A stretch of DNA of 64,000 bases from Nocardia bhagyanarayanae (GTDB lineage Bacteria; Actinomycetota; Actinomycetes; Mycobacteriales; Mycobacteriaceae). The notes under the pieces are model-generated. The model was not told where the DNA came from. It saw only the letters and a list, made by a program, of their open reading frames with translations, and ran no database searches. Where the stretch lies: assembly GCF_006716565.1 (NCBI RefSeq), contig NZ_VFPG01000001.1:1116001-1180000 (forward strand), written 5' to 3'. Position 1 is the stretch's first letter; each line of letters begins with the position of its first letter. The translations under genes were made by a program, and so were the position numbers. Positions 26,550-35,759 of this stretch are shown piece after piece.

Positions 26550-26891
26550 ATGAAGACCAACAAAACCTGTGAGGTAGGCAAGTTTCGGTTGCTCGTCGGG
26601 GTTGCGGTGGTCGGGGTCGCGGTGACGGCTCCCATCGCGGCGGCGGTTCCAGCGGCGGCTGTCCCAGCATCGCCCGGCGTGGTGCGGACCGAATTCCCGC
26701 CGTGCGAGAAGCATGAGTTCATGTGCAAGAGCGTTTACGACCCGTGCGAGCGTGGCCACGACAACTGGAACGGCGGCGGATACGGCTGGGATCGGCGCGG
26801 CGACTACGACCGTTGCGAACGCGAGCGGGGCCCGGGGTGGGACCGCGGGTGGAACAACTTCTTCCCCTTCGACCTGTTCGGCAGCAGCTGA
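26550..26891 (+). CDS. Small secreted cysteine-containing protein
   Basis: A 113-residue protein starting MKTNKTCEVG, with GAAGAGG a few bases upstream of the ATG. A hydrophobic signal segment (FRLLVGVAVVGVAVTAPIAAAVPAAAVPA) ends in a plausible signal-peptidase site. The mature 75 residues are rich in Trp, Gly, Arg and Asp and contain four cysteines (PPCEK, FMCKS, DPCERG, DRCERE). A WxxGWN motif recurs as WDRR, WDRGWNN and YGWDRR. I do not recognise the family. A striking inverted-repeat element lies immediately downstream. Confidence 0.7.
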   Translation: MKTNKTCEVGKFRLLVGVAVVGVAVTAPIAAAVPAAAVPASPGVVRTEFPPCEKHEFMCKSVYDPCERGHDNWNGGGYGWDRRGDYDRCERERGPGWDRGWNNFFPFDLFGSS

Positions 26892-26925
26892 CCGAATCCG
26901 GCCCACCGCCCCGAGCGGACGCCCA

Positions 26926-27017
26926 CCACCATTTCTCTATCGACCGTAGTCGAATGGTTCTGACGGGAGAGAAATGGTGGTTGTGCGTGCCCTCGGAGCC
27001 ACCATTTCTCTCCCGTC
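26926..27017. repeat. Three-copy inverted/direct repeat between convergent genes
   Basis: Copy B (GACGGGAGAGAAATGGTGG, 26962-26980) and copy C (26999-27017) are a perfect 19-bp inverted repeat separated by 18 bases. A third partial copy, CCACCATTTCTCT (26926-26938), is a direct repeat of part of C and can pair with B instead. The block lies between the small secreted gene and the NmrA-like gene, so it may act as a two-way terminator with alternative folds. Confidence 0.85.
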
Positions 27018-27033
27018 GATTTCGCGCGCCGGG

Positions 27034-27843
27034 TCAGGGGGTGCGGAAGCGGTGGGCGTGTTCGGTGACCCAGTCGGTGAACGTGCGGGCGGGGCGGCCG
27101 AGCACTCGGGGGACGGTGTCGTCGACGGTGGCGGCTTCGGTCGGCGGTGCGGCGTACCAGCCGATGACGTAGTCGGCGTCGGCCTGGGAGACGCCCATGG
27201 CCATGAGCCGGTCGATCGCCTGCTGATGTGAGATCCGGTCGAAGGCGATGTCGCGGTCGATCGCCTTGGACAGAATCGCGAGACGTTCCCGCAAGGTGAG
27301 CGGTTCCGGTCCGGTGAGGTTGTAGGCCCGACCGGCGTGGCCATCCTCGACGAGCGCGGCGGCGGCGACCGCGCCGATGTCGGCCTCGTGCACCAGGGCG
27401 CTCGGGAAGTCGTACGGTTCGCGCACGACGCCCTCGGCGCGGATGGAGTCGGCCCAGGTCAGCGTGTTGGACATGAACTCCTGCGGTTCGAGGCGCGTCC
27501 ACTCGACACCCGAATCGGCGACCGCTCGCTCGACAGGTCCGACCGCACCGCCCCACACGATGGTGATGCGTCGAACGCCCGCGTCGACGGCACGGCGGAC
27601 CAGTTCTTCGCCGACCTCCGCGAGCCCGGCCGTCACGGTGATGTGCAGCCGGGTGATTCCGTCGAGCGCCGCGCCCAAAGTCTCGGGTGCGGTGTGAGTG
27701 CCCGTCGCCAGTTCGACGCCCGAGGGGAGTTTCGCGGCCGCCGGATCGCGGGTGAGCGCACGGACGCGCTCGCCTCGACGCACCAGTTCTGCCACGACAT
27801 GGCGGCCGGTGTTGCCGGTCGCGCCCGTTACCAGTGTTGTCAC
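27034..27843 (-). CDS. NmrA/SDR-like NAD(P)-binding oxidoreductase
   Basis: A 269-residue atypical short-chain dehydrogenase. The dinucleotide motif is TLVTGATGNTGRHVVAEL (residues 3-20), followed by a basic patch that suggests NADP binding (ALTRDPAAAKLP). The SDR Tyr-x-x-x-Lys pair is absent, as in NmrA/NAD(P)H-binding family members. WTRLEPQEFMSNTLTWADSIR and YNLTGPEPLTLRERLAILS are typical of the family's C-terminal half. These proteins act as quinone reductases or redox sensors; the role here is unknown. It is monocistronic, with a repeat-type terminator at the 3' end. Confidence 0.86.
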   Translation of the reverse strand: MTTLVTGATGNTGRHVVAELVRRGERVRALTRDPAAAKLPSGVELATGTHTAPETLGAALDGITRLHITVTAGLAEVGEELVRRAVDAGVRRITIVWGGAVGPVERAVADSGVEWTRLEPQEFMSNTLTWADSIRAEGVVREPYDFPSALVHEADIGAVAAAALVEDGHAGRAYNLTGPEPLTLRERLAILSKAIDRDIAFDRISHQQAIDRLMAMGVSQADADYVIGWYAAPPTEAATVDDTVPRVLGRPARTFTDWVTEHAHRFRTP

Positions 27844-28112
27844 GGTGTTCCTTTCGTCGCCGCCGACGCTAAGACCTCAACTTTGCTCGAGGTCAAGAGC
27901 GCCGTTCCGAGATCCACGCGCCAGCAGCGGAATCCGCACCGACGCCGTCCGGCTCGCGGCCGACGACGAAGTCCGCCGGGTCGATGAACTCGAGGGCGAA
28001 CTCTCCAGAAGACCCGCCCCGAACCGCCAGGTAACGGCGGGCGCGCCGAGATCCGAACGCGTTGTCGGCGAGGCCGACGCGGGGAACGCGCCTCGGCTGC
28101 GATGATTCCGGG

Positions 28113-28793
28113 GTGACTCAGTGGCTTCCCCTCTTCAGTTCCCTGGTCGTCGCCTTCGTCGTGCTGGTCGGCGTCCTCCTCACCAACCGCACGAACCGTC
28201 GCGCGATCGACGCGGCCGACGAACGCGGCAGCATCGCGCTGGAGGCCGCGCAGCGGAACGTGGAGGCGGTCAACGCGGCGGCCGAGCAGCGGAGCAGGGA
28301 CGCGATCGAAGCGGCGCAACGGAATACGGAATCTGCCGAGCAGCGTGAGCACGAGAAGTGGCGGCGCGAGTCGGTGCTCGCGGCCGTCACCGCCTTGCTG
28401 GAGACTTCGGCCACGGTCCGGCAGCAGCTGTCCAGTCAGGACTTCACCTACATCGGGGAGATCGACAGGTTCGGCCTCGATCTGCACGAAAGCATCGGGC
28501 AGTGCGGCGGATCGGTGACCCGGTTGCGCATTCTGTCGAACCCGCGCCTCCCCAACCGCTGCGAAGACCTGCTGCGCACCCTCACCGCCGCCGCGAACAT
28601 CACCGTCCAGAAGCTGACGCTGACCCTCGATGGCGACGCGACCGTCGAAGATCTCGATGACATCCGGACGCTGTGGCACAAAGCCATTGCGAGCACCGTC
28701 GAGCAGGAGCTTTCGGTCGTCAAGGCCACGCGGGCCGAACTCGGCATCGAACCGCTCCCGACCGCCGAGCGCGTCCCCGCTTCGGCCGCCTAG
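28113..28793 (+). CDS. Membrane-anchored coiled-coil protein, function unknown
   Basis: A 226-residue protein starting at a GTG (VTQWLPLFSSL). One N-terminal membrane helix (LFSSLVVAFVVLVGVLL) is followed by a long Ala/Glu/Arg-rich coiled coil (about 28-90) containing an internal repeat: SIALEAAQRNVEAVNAAAEQRS followed by DAIEAAQRNTESAEQREHEK. A helical C-terminal domain follows. This 'TM plus coiled coil' plan is widespread in Streptomyces and Nocardia proteins without known function. The upstream 270 bp hold no other gene I can support. It converges on the GtrA gene with a 22-bp gap. Confidence 0.75.
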   Translation: MTQWLPLFSSLVVAFVVLVGVLLTNRTNRRAIDAADERGSIALEAAQRNVEAVNAAAEQRSRDAIEAAQRNTESAEQREHEKWRRESVLAAVTALLETSATVRQQLSSQDFTYIGEIDRFGLDLHESIGQCGGSVTRLRILSNPRLPNRCEDLLRTLTAAANITVQKLTLTLDGDATVEDLDDIRTLWHKAIASTVEQELSVVKATRAELGIEPLPTAERVPASAA

Positions 28794-28815
28794 GCGCGAA
28801 AAGGCCGGGCCGCCA

Positions 28816-29262
28816 TCAGACCGGCTCGACGGCCTTGCGGCGGAACGAGATATGCCGGTGGCCGAAGAAACTCGCGACCGCGACCAGCGCCATCACCACG
28901 ACCGCCGACGGAATGCTCGGCAGGTGCAGCAGCGAGACGGCCGCTTGCAGCAGCACCATGTTCATCAGCAGCCCACCGGAATTCACCGCGACGAAGGCGA
29001 AGAAATCACGCATTACCTGCCCCCGCACCCGGAAGACCAGGGTGCGGTGCAGCACGAACGCGATCACGATGCTGATGCTGTAAGCGGCGGCGGGCGCGAG
29101 CGCTGCGGAGACGCGGCCGTCGAAGATCGCCAGCCACATCACCGTCAGCGCGATGCCGAGTCCGGTGTTCACCATGCCGACCATGGCGAACGCGATCTCC
29201 TGCCGCCGCACGACGCGAAGCAGCGGCCCGGGATCCAGTTCGGCCTGGTCGACGGAGTTCAT
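28816..29262 (-). CDS. GtrA-family membrane protein
   Basis: A 148-residue protein with four membrane helices (near 25-45, 53-73, 88-108 and 115-135). It shows the family's FAMVGMVNTGLGIALTVMW opening and the ISIVIAFVLHRTLVFR segment. GtrA-like proteins are thought to flip lipid-linked sugars. The ATG overlaps the stop of the upstream large membrane-protein gene (ATGA), so the two are translationally coupled. This pairing points to a role in glycosylation of envelope polymers. Confidence 0.88.
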   Translation of the reverse strand: MNSVDQAELDPGPLLRVVRRQEIAFAMVGMVNTGLGIALTVMWLAIFDGRVSAALAPAAAYSISIVIAFVLHRTLVFRVRGQVMRDFFAFVAVNSGGLLMNMVLLQAAVSLLHLPSIPSAVVVMALVAVASFFGHRHISFRRKAVEPV

Positions 29263-31490
29263 CGGACGGCGTCCGCCAGCTCGGCCTCGGCGGACTCGTC
29301 CGCGGGGGTCGGGGCGGGCTCGTCTTCCCGGCGGCCGCGGCGATACAGCCAGTGCAGCACGCCGACGCCGAGCAACCCGGCCAGCGCGCTCGCCGCGCCG
29401 ATCTGCCAGCCGGGCGGCCGCCAGGCGAGTTCCAACTCGGCGTTCTGGGTGCCCGCCGGAATATCGACGGCGACAAAGGTTTTCGCGACGTTCTGGAACG
29501 GGAGGTCGCGGCCGTCGAGGGTGACGCGGTAGCCGGGCCAGGCCAGTCGCGCGAAGACCACCCGGCCACCGCGCTCCGAACTCACCCGGACGCGGCTGGT
29601 GGTGTCCGATTCGGCGAGGGAGGTTGCGGTCACGCCGTCCGTGGCGGATATGCGGCCGTCGACCGTCGAGAGCAGGCCGTTCTCGCGTTCGAGCACGGCG
29701 ATGTACTTCTCGTGGCCGGGATAGTCGACCCACTTCCAGCCCTGCGGCGCCGGCTGGTTGCGCGCGCCCGGGAACAGGGCGGTGTGCAGCACGACCCGGT
29801 CCACCTTCATCAGGTCGACGATGGTCTTGCCGGTGGTCGGCTCGACGGCGAAGGCCCTGCGGAAGGCGTCTGGGCAGACGCTGGTGTCCCAGAGCATGCA
29901 CAGCATCTCGCCGAACTGGAAATGGCCGTTCGGCGTGTATCCGCTGACGTAGGTCAGCTCCAGATCCTTGGCGTAGTTGCCGAAGACCAGCGATCCGTAC
30001 GCGCCGTCCAATGTGCGTTCCGCACGCGGGATGAGGGCGCGGTCGCCCAATTGCAGGGTGGTGCCGGGGAAATCGGGGAAGGCCGCCTTCATGTCCGAGC
30101 GCTGCTCCGGCAGGTTCCAGCCGAGCGGGGTTGGTTGAGCCGACCACACCTGGAGGTAGGCGATGGGGAAGATCGAGACGAGCACCAGCGCGCACGCCGC
30201 CGCGGCGCCACGATTACGCGCCAGCCACACCACGGCCGCGCCGAGTGCCGCCACCGCGAGGGCGGCGACCACGTGCCACACTACTTCCTGCGGTGCGGCC
30301 GAAACCGAACGCAGCCACAGCAAGCCGATCAAGCCTGCCGCCATCAGCCCGCGCCTGCGCCAGTCGTCGAACGTCGCGAAGCGGCCGAGCAGCACGCAGA
30401 CGAGCACCAGCAGCCCGAGCGCCACCATCGGCAGCACGCGGGCGGGCCAGCGCAGCGGGCCGATGGCGCCGGGGCCCGCGGTCCACATCAGCACGATCGC
30501 CGTGAACAGCGCGGGCGCGGTGAGTTCGCGCGCCGAATCCAGCGCTTTGCGCCAGTCGACGAAGGCCAGCGCTGGGATGACGAACCAGGCGATGTAGACC
30601 ACCGGCATCGGCTGCACGTAACCCCACCAGCTGGTGAACGCGGGCAGGGTGCTGGGCAGGCTGGCGTTCAGCGACTCCGACCACGGCACGGTCAGCAGCT
30701 GCTCGTTGTTGATCTGCGCGGTGCCTCGCCAGGTGACCTTGGCCGAGAGCATGCTCGGCAGGTACGTCGCGAGCCCGGCCAGCGCCGCGCAGGCCGCCAC
30801 CGCGAGCAAGCGCAGCGACGGCTGCCACTTCCGCTGGTGGACCAACTCGCCGACGGCCACCGCGGCGATCATGATCCCGGCCTCGACCGCCGGGAAGATG
30901 TACTGCACCGAGATGGCCAGATACAGGAAGACGAAGGTGGGGATCGGCCCCGAGCGCCCGCGCGCGTAGCGCACGCCCGACGCCCACGCGTGCGCCAACC
31001 AGGCGGTACCGGTGAACGCCGTCATCCAGCTGGCCTCGTCGAAGAACAGCAACCAGCCGCTGAACGGGATGGCGACGCCCGCCAGGGCCGCCCACGGCGC
31101 CCGCGACCCGTACGCCAGGCAGATCCGGTAGACGCCCAGGCCGAGCACGATCGCGAAGATCAGCTTGACCACCGTGGCGTACAGCGCGAGGTTGTCCACC
31201 GACGGCGCGATCACATCGATCAGCAGCTGCGGCGGATTCAACAGGCCGGCCTCTTCGATGGTGTAGTTGCCCGCCATCCAGTGCTCCGGCACCAGCATCG
31301 GGAAGTCACCGTCGCGCAGCCGCCTGCCCATCATCACCCACAGCGGGGCGTACTGGGACTCCGTGTCGTCGGTATAGAAATGCCGAGCGTTGGCCAGCAG
31401 AACCGCGACATACCCCGCGACCACTCCGAGCCCGGTGATGAAGCCCCACTTGTACACCTCGCGCGGAGCGAGAGTTCCACTGTCCACCAC
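29259..31490 (-). CDS. Large polytopic membrane protein, YfhO/GT-C glycosyltransferase-like
   Basis: A 743-residue integral membrane protein. About 12 hydrophobic helices fill residues 15-470. The first extracellular loop has YTDDTESQYAPLWVMMGRRLRDGDFPMLVP, a YfhO/GT-C-like D-x-x-x-Q/Y arrangement. Residues about 480-680 form a soluble extracellular domain, followed by a last helix (IGAASALAGLLGVGVLHWLY) and an acidic tail. YfhO-type proteins glycosylate teichoic acids in Firmicutes; by analogy this one could use polyprenyl-phosphate sugars for arabinogalactan or lipoglycan decoration. The start is GTG. It is translationally coupled to GtrA. Confidence 0.6.
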   Translation of the reverse strand: MVDSGTLAPREVYKWGFITGLGVVAGYVAVLLANARHFYTDDTESQYAPLWVMMGRRLRDGDFPMLVPEHWMAGNYTIEEAGLLNPPQLLIDVIAPSVDNLALYATVVKLIFAIVLGLGVYRICLAYGSRAPWAALAGVAIPFSGWLLFFDEASWMTAFTGTAWLAHAWASGVRYARGRSGPIPTFVFLYLAISVQYIFPAVEAGIMIAAVAVGELVHQRKWQPSLRLLAVAACAALAGLATYLPSMLSAKVTWRGTAQINNEQLLTVPWSESLNASLPSTLPAFTSWWGYVQPMPVVYIAWFVIPALAFVDWRKALDSARELTAPALFTAIVLMWTAGPGAIGPLRWPARVLPMVALGLLVLVCVLLGRFATFDDWRRRGLMAAGLIGLLWLRSVSAAPQEVVWHVVAALAVAALGAAVVWLARNRGAAAACALVLVSIFPIAYLQVWSAQPTPLGWNLPEQRSDMKAAFPDFPGTTLQLGDRALIPRAERTLDGAYGSLVFGNYAKDLELTYVSGYTPNGHFQFGEMLCMLWDTSVCPDAFRRAFAVEPTTGKTIVDLMKVDRVVLHTALFPGARNQPAPQGWKWVDYPGHEKYIAVLERENGLLSTVDGRISATDGVTATSLAESDTTSRVRVSSERGGRVVFARLAWPGYRVTLDGRDLPFQNVAKTFVAVDIPAGTQNAELELAWRPPGWQIGAASALAGLLGVGVLHWLYRRGRREDEPAPTPADESAEAELADAVR

Positions 31491-31632
31491 GAGTCCCAGA
31501 CCCTACAGGCAACCGCCCCCGACCGAACGCAAGATGAACCCCAGCACGCCCCGCGTGGACGAAAAGCGAACTCACGCGCAGGTGGGCGGGCCTAGACTCG
31601 GGCTCTGCGAGCTTCCGTGGTTAGCGAGGGAG

Positions 31633-32085
31633 ATGCGTACTCGGTTCGAGTTCGACCTGCATACCGTGGCTTCGCCGGAGCAGGTAATCGAGTTGTACAC
31701 CGATTTCTCCGCGGAGCGGCCGCGGCGGTGGCCCGCGCTGTCGGCGCGGCAGTATCGGGTGTTCGAGGTGGGTGAGCACACGGCGGACGTGCTGGAGGGG
31801 CAGGACTTTCCGAAGATCACGGCGCGCTGGAACTACGACTGGTCGACGCCGGGGACGGTGCGCATGCGGGTGGTCGACAGCGATTACCTCGCGCCGGGCA
31901 GCTTCCACGAACTGACGATCCGGCCGGCCGACGACGGCGGCAGCGATGTGCACGGAGTGTGGGACAACACCGCCCTGCGCCCGTCCTCCCAGGTGGGGTT
32001 GGCGATGGCGCGGTTGATGGGGCGGCAATTCTTCGTCAACTATTACCGGCGGGTCTTCGATCGGCTGGTCGAGGAGGGGCGGTAG
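31633..32085 (+). CDS. SRPBCC-family protein
   Basis: A 150-residue polyketide-cyclase-like domain. It opens MRTRFEFDLHTVASPEQVIELYTDFSAERP, contains the YRVFEVGEHTADVLEG strand pair and ITARWNYDWSTPGTV core, and closes with a C-terminal helix (LAMARLMGRQFFVNYYRRVFDRLVEE). The frame is open upstream to 31390, but the GAGGGAG-ATG at 31633 gives a correct domain start. It is divergent from the YfhO-like gene and converges on the WS/DGAT-like gene. Ligand unknown. Confidence 0.78.
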   Translation: MRTRFEFDLHTVASPEQVIELYTDFSAERPRRWPALSARQYRVFEVGEHTADVLEGQDFPKITARWNYDWSTPGTVRMRVVDSDYLAPGSFHELTIRPADDGGSDVHGVWDNTALRPSSQVGLAMARLMGRQFFVNYYRRVFDRLVEEGR

Positions 32086-32095
32086 CAGTTTGCCT

Positions 32096-33697
32096 TCAGC
32101 GGTCCGCGAGCGTCGCCGCCACCTCGCGCAGCGCCGTGCGGAGCAAGTCCGCGTATGAATCCAGGTCGACGACCGCCGCGTCGGCGTGGATCGAGACGGT
32201 GACGGTGTCGCCGAGGCCGTGCACGCCGTGGGTTAGGTGCATGACCGCGCCGAGGGCGGGGAAGCCGCCGGTGCAGCGGACGGGTCCGCCGCCGAAGGTG
32301 AGATCGGCGGGTCCGCGGTACACGCTGGAGACGACCGTGTGACCGGCGATCGAGTCGGGCACGTTGTCGATGGGATAGCGATCGACGTCACGACGCAGGA
32401 TGGGGGCCGGGGTCACGTCGGTGACGCGATCCTGAGCGGACAGCAGCGGATGCCGAGCACGGAGCCGACGTTCGGCGAGTGCGGCGGCGATCCGGTCGGC
32501 TTGCAGGCGCAGATCCGGTTCCTCGATGAAGAGTTCGACGCCGAGGCTCCGATAGTTGTTGTGGGACAACGACGCACCCGGCAGCGCCATCGGCACTTGA
32601 GCGCCGAGCCGCGAAACCGGTTCACCTCGCGTCGCAAGGTATTCGGCGAGCGCCACGGACACGGCGGTCAACACCACCACGGTGATCGTCCAGCCGGGAA
32701 CGCGAAGCTCCTCGGCCTCGCACACGATCATCCGCGCCCGATGACGGATAACCCCTTCGGCCCCGAACTTGTTCACCGCACTCGGCGCGAACCCCGGACC
32801 CGGCGGCGGCGCCTTTCCCGCCGCCGTCAGCTCGGCCAACTCCATCTGCGCCCGGTACGCGCGATATCCGCGAACCGCCGTCCGAACCATCCCGGCGGGT
32901 ATCCGAGCGGCACCCCACACCGTCCCCGCCATGCTCGAATCCCGTATGCCCGCAAACCAGTTGGCGGCGAACTCGAAGACCGTCGAAGCCCTGGTCCGAC
33001 CCACGCCGTCGGTCGCGCCCGAGCGGTTTCGCGCACCCGCCACCTGCCCAGCCACCCGGCCGACGGCCGCGCGTCCAGACTCCAGCCGCACCCGAAATCC
33101 GGCACCGTTCTCGTCGGCCGCCAAGCCTGTCGAGTCGGCCCTCGCCGTCCGCGCCGCTTCCGCGCCGACAGCCCGGACATCCGCCGCGCGCGCAGCCGCG
33201 ACACCCAATCCACTCGACTCGCCCCGACCCTCCTCGGAGAACAACTCCCGCGCGATCGCCGCCGCCCGCCGCCCGTCCGCCAGCGCGTGCGACATCTGTA
33301 GCACCACCACGGTGGCGAGCTCGTCGTCTGCGTCCCGCATGGGCGCCCCCGCGACGCCGCGAAAGACGTGCAACTTCCACGGGTGGAGCGTGGCGTCGAC
33401 GCCGGTGGCGAGCAGGTCGCCGAGCGCGGCCTCCACCGCGGCCCAGTCGGCGCGCGGCAGCGGGTGCTCGACGAACTGATCCGCGGAGTATTCACATGAC
33501 ACCCAGGACGGATAGCCGAGGTCGCCGGGCGTCTCACGCAGCCGGACCCGTAGATCCGGTATCCGCGCGCTGCGGGCCGCCACGGCGGTGCGCAGGGTCT
33601 CGGTCGGCGCGCCCGTGTCGGCGAAGCTGTAGAGCAGGAACAGATCGTTGCGGGTCCGGGCCGACAGCCAGAACATGGTCGCGTCCTGCGGCGCCAT
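32096..33697 (-). CDS. Wax-ester synthase/diacylglycerol acyltransferase-like protein (degenerate catalytic motif)
   Basis: A 533-residue protein starting [12 protein letters not shown], typical of WS/DGAT enzymes (which begin SPxDxxFL). The N-terminal condensation-like half contains the acyltransferase motif region as [12 protein letters not shown] (about 155-166), so the first His of HHxxxDG is Ser. The centre carries an Ala/Arg/Gly-rich insert (about 175-250) of low complexity. The C-terminal half matches the WS/DGAT C domain (AQVPMALP, and a NVPGP-like segment NVPDSIAG followed by VSSVYRGP). Mycolata use these proteins to store triacylglycerol and wax esters. The missing His makes enzymatic activity uncertain. 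It is divergent from qcrB with a 128-bp gap. Confidence 0.72.
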   Translation of the reverse strand: MAPQDATMFWLSARTRNDLFLLYSFADTGAPTETLRTAVAARSARIPDLRVRLRETPGDLGYPSWVSCEYSADQFVEHPLPRADWAAVEAALGDLLATGVDATLHPWKLHVFRGVAGAPMRDADDELATVVVLQMSHALADGRRAAAIARELFSEEGRGESSGLGVAAARAADVRAVGAEAARTARADSTGLAADENGAGFRVRLESGRAAVGRVAGQVAGARNRSGATDGVGRTRASTVFEFAANWFAGIRDSSMAGTVWGAARIPAGMVRTAVRGYRAYRAQMELAELTAAGKAPPPGPGFAPSAVNKFGAEGVIRHRARMIVCEAEELRVPGWTITVVVLTAVSVALAEYLATRGEPVSRLGAQVPMALPGASLSHNNYRSLGVELFIEEPDLRLQADRIAAALAERRLRARHPLLSAQDRVTDVTPAPILRRDVDRYPIDNVPDSIAGHTVVSSVYRGPADLTFGGGPVRCTGGFPALGAVMHLTHGVHGLGDTVTVSIHADAAVVDLDSYADLLRTALREVAATLADR

Positions 33698-33825
33698 CGA
33701 ACTCACGAGGGAGACCTTATCGGGCACTGCGCACAAGCCCTTTCGAAAACTCTCGATTCCGCGCGGCAACGCTGCTACCGTCTGTAGTAGACCCATTCCA
33801 CACACGCACGAGCGGAGTGTCGGCC

Positions 33826-35472
33826 ATGGCGAACGGACTCGCGCGAACAACCAGCGAACAAGCTGATGCGGCAGATCAGCGATATCGCGGCGCGGCATTC
33901 ATGAAGCGGTCGATCAACAAGGTCTTCCCGACCCACTGGTCGTTCCTGCTCGGTGAGATCGCCTTGTACAGCTTCATCATCCTGCTGCTGTCGGGTGTGT
34001 ATCTGACCCTGTACTTCGATCCGTCGATGGCGCACGTCACCTACGACGGCGCGTATCAGCCGCTGCGCGGTGTCGGCATGTCGCGGGCATACGAGACCGC
34101 GCTCAACATCTCCTTCGAGGTGCGCGGCGGTCTGTTCGTGCGCCAGGTCCACCACTGGGCGGCGCTGCTGTTCGCGGCCTCGATCATCGTGCACCTGTTC
34201 CGCATCTTCTTCACCGGCGCGTTCCGCAAGCCGCGCGAGGCGAACTGGGTGATCGGCTCGCTGCTGCTGATCCTGGCGATGTTCGAGGGCTTCTTCGGCT
34301 ACTCCCTGCCCGACGACCTGCTCTCGGGCACCGGCCTGCGGGCGGCGTTCTCCGGAATCACGATCGGGATCCCGGTGATCGGCACGTGGATGCACTGGTT
34401 GATGTTCGGCGGCGACTTCCCCGGCGACATCATCATCCCGCGCCTCTACATCGCCCACGTCCTGCTCTTCCCCGGGATCATGCTCGCACTGATCGCCGCG
34501 CACATCGCGCTGGTCTGGTATCAGAAGCACACCCAGTTCCCCGGACCGGGACGCACCGAGAACAACGTGGTCGGCGCGCGCATCGTGCCGGTGTTCGCCG
34601 CCGATCAGGGTGCGTTCTTCGCCTTCACCCTCGCCGTCGTCGGCCTCATGGGCGGCTTGTTCCAGATCAACCCGATCTGGAACCTCGGGCCGTACAACCC
34701 CTCCCAGGTCTCCGCCGGTTCGCAGCCCGACTTCTACATGATGTGGACCGACGGTCTGGCGCGCCTCATGCCGCCGTGGGAGCTGTACCTGGGTCGATAC
34801 ACGGTCCCCGCCTCGTTCTGGGTGGCGCTGACCATGGGCTTGGTGTTCGTGCTGCTGATCTCCTACCCCTGGATCGAGAAGCGCCTCACCAAGGACCACG
34901 AGGCGTACCACAACCTGCTCCAGCGCCCGCGCGACGTTCCGGTGCGCACCGCGATCGGCGCCATGGCGATCACGTTCTACGTGGTCCTCACGATCTCCTG
35001 CGTCAACGACATCATCGCCTACAAGTTCGACATCTCGTTGAACGCGACGACCTGGGCAGGCCGCATCGGCGTCCTCCTCGGGCCACCGATCGCGTACTTC
35101 ATCGCCTACCGCCTGTGCCTCGGCCTGCAACGCAGCGACCGCACGGTGCTCGACCACGGCATCGAGACGGGCGTGGTCAAGCGCCTGCCGCACGGCGAGT
35201 ACATCGAGGTGCACCAGCCGCTCGGGCCGGTCGACGAACACGGCCACCCGATCCCGCTGGAGTACCAGGGCGCGGCGGTGCCGAAGAAGATGAACCGCCT
35301 CGGTTCGGCGGGCAAGCCGGGCACGGGCAGCTTCCTGCGCGCCGATCCGGCGGCCGAGTCCAGCCGCAACCTCGCCATCGAGCACGAAGAGGAACACCGG
35401 CAGCTGGCGGTGTTGCGGCGCTATCAGGATCGCACCACCGGAAACGGCCACGGCCGCGACGAAACCGAATAG
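33826..35472 (+). CDS. qcrB: Cytochrome bc1 complex cytochrome b subunit, QcrB paralogue, stand-alone
   Basis: A 548-residue actinobacterial-type cytochrome b. The haem-ligand histidines are visible in two helices: [21 protein letters not shown] and the [11 protein letters not shown] to [12 protein letters not shown] pair. The PEWY-like quinol motif appears as [11 protein letters not shown], as usual in actinobacteria. About eight to nine helices are followed by a hydrophilic C-terminal tail with [21 protein letters not shown]. It acts in quinol oxidation and proton motive force generation. No qcrA, qcrC or ctaE lies nearby, although the usual gene order is ctaE-qcrCAB, so this is probably a second copy. 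ATG 33826 has GCGGAG 9 bases upstream; GTG 33817 is in frame. Confidence 0.93.
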   Translation: MANGLARTTSEQADAADQRYRGAAFMKRSINKVFPTHWSFLLGEIALYSFIILLLSGVYLTLYFDPSMAHVTYDGAYQPLRGVGMSRAYETALNISFEVRGGLFVRQVHHWAALLFAASIIVHLFRIFFTGAFRKPREANWVIGSLLLILAMFEGFFGYSLPDDLLSGTGLRAAFSGITIGIPVIGTWMHWLMFGGDFPGDIIIPRLYIAHVLLFPGIMLALIAAHIALVWYQKHTQFPGPGRTENNVVGARIVPVFAADQGAFFAFTLAVVGLMGGLFQINPIWNLGPYNPSQVSAGSQPDFYMMWTDGLARLMPPWELYLGRYTVPASFWVALTMGLVFVLLISYPWIEKRLTKDHEAYHNLLQRPRDVPVRTAIGAMAITFYVVLTISCVNDIIAYKFDISLNATTWAGRIGVLLGPPIAYFIAYRLCLGLQRSDRTVLDHGIETGVVKRLPHGEYIEVHQPLGPVDEHGHPIPLEYQGAAVPKKMNRLGSAGKPGTGSFLRADPAAESSRNLAIEHEEEHRQLAVLRRYQDRTTGNGHGRDETE

Positions 35473-35498
35473 CCGACAGTAGAATTCGAGCGCGCGAA

Positions 35499-35525
35499 GG
35501 CCCCGAGCCGATTGGACCCGGGGCC
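35499..35525. terminator. Short hairpin between qcrB and the DUF397 gene
   Basis: GGCCCCG and CGGGGCC pair around a 13-base loop between convergent stop codons. Confidence 0.5.
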
Positions 35526-35549
35526 CGTGCTGACAGCTCGTCGGAACGT

Positions 35550-35759
35550 TCAGGCCTTGTCGAACTCCCCCGCCGACACTCCGCTCAGGAATGCGTCCCA
35601 CTCGCCCGGCGTGAACGCCAAGACCGGGCCGACGCCCTTGTCCTTGGTGTCGCGGACAGCCACATTGCCACCGTCGAGAAATGCCACTTCCACGCAGTTC
35701 CCGTCGGGGCCGCTGTATGTGCTCTTACGCCACACAGCGCCCGTCAAATCAACTTCCAC
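35550..35759 (-). CDS. DUF397 domain protein, orphan
   Basis: A 69-residue protein with the full DUF397 signature: VWRKSTYSGPDGNCVEVAFL, then VAVRDTKDKGVGPVLAFTPGEWDAFL. The GTG has AAAGGAG 8 bases upstream, which fixes the start although the frame is open to 35900. These proteins normally follow an XRE regulator with a DUF5753 domain and oppose it in toxin-antitoxin-like or developmental switches. Here no XRE gene is upstream, so it is an orphan copy. It converges on qcrB. Confidence 0.88.
   Translation of the reverse strand: MEVDLTGAVWRKSTYSGPDGNCVEVAFLDGGNVAVRDTKDKGVGPVLAFTPGEWDAFLSGVSAGEFDKA

Noticed and set aside
29352..31595. 747-residue plus-strand frame opposite the YfhO-like gene
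   Set aside because: It is Arg/His/Gln-rich without hydrophobic blocks, whereas the opposite strand has a coherent membrane protein.
31390..31632. N-terminal extension of the SRPBCC gene
   Set aside because: It would lie antisense over the start of the YfhO-like gene and adds no recognisable fold; the ATG at 31633 has a ribosome site and fits the domain.
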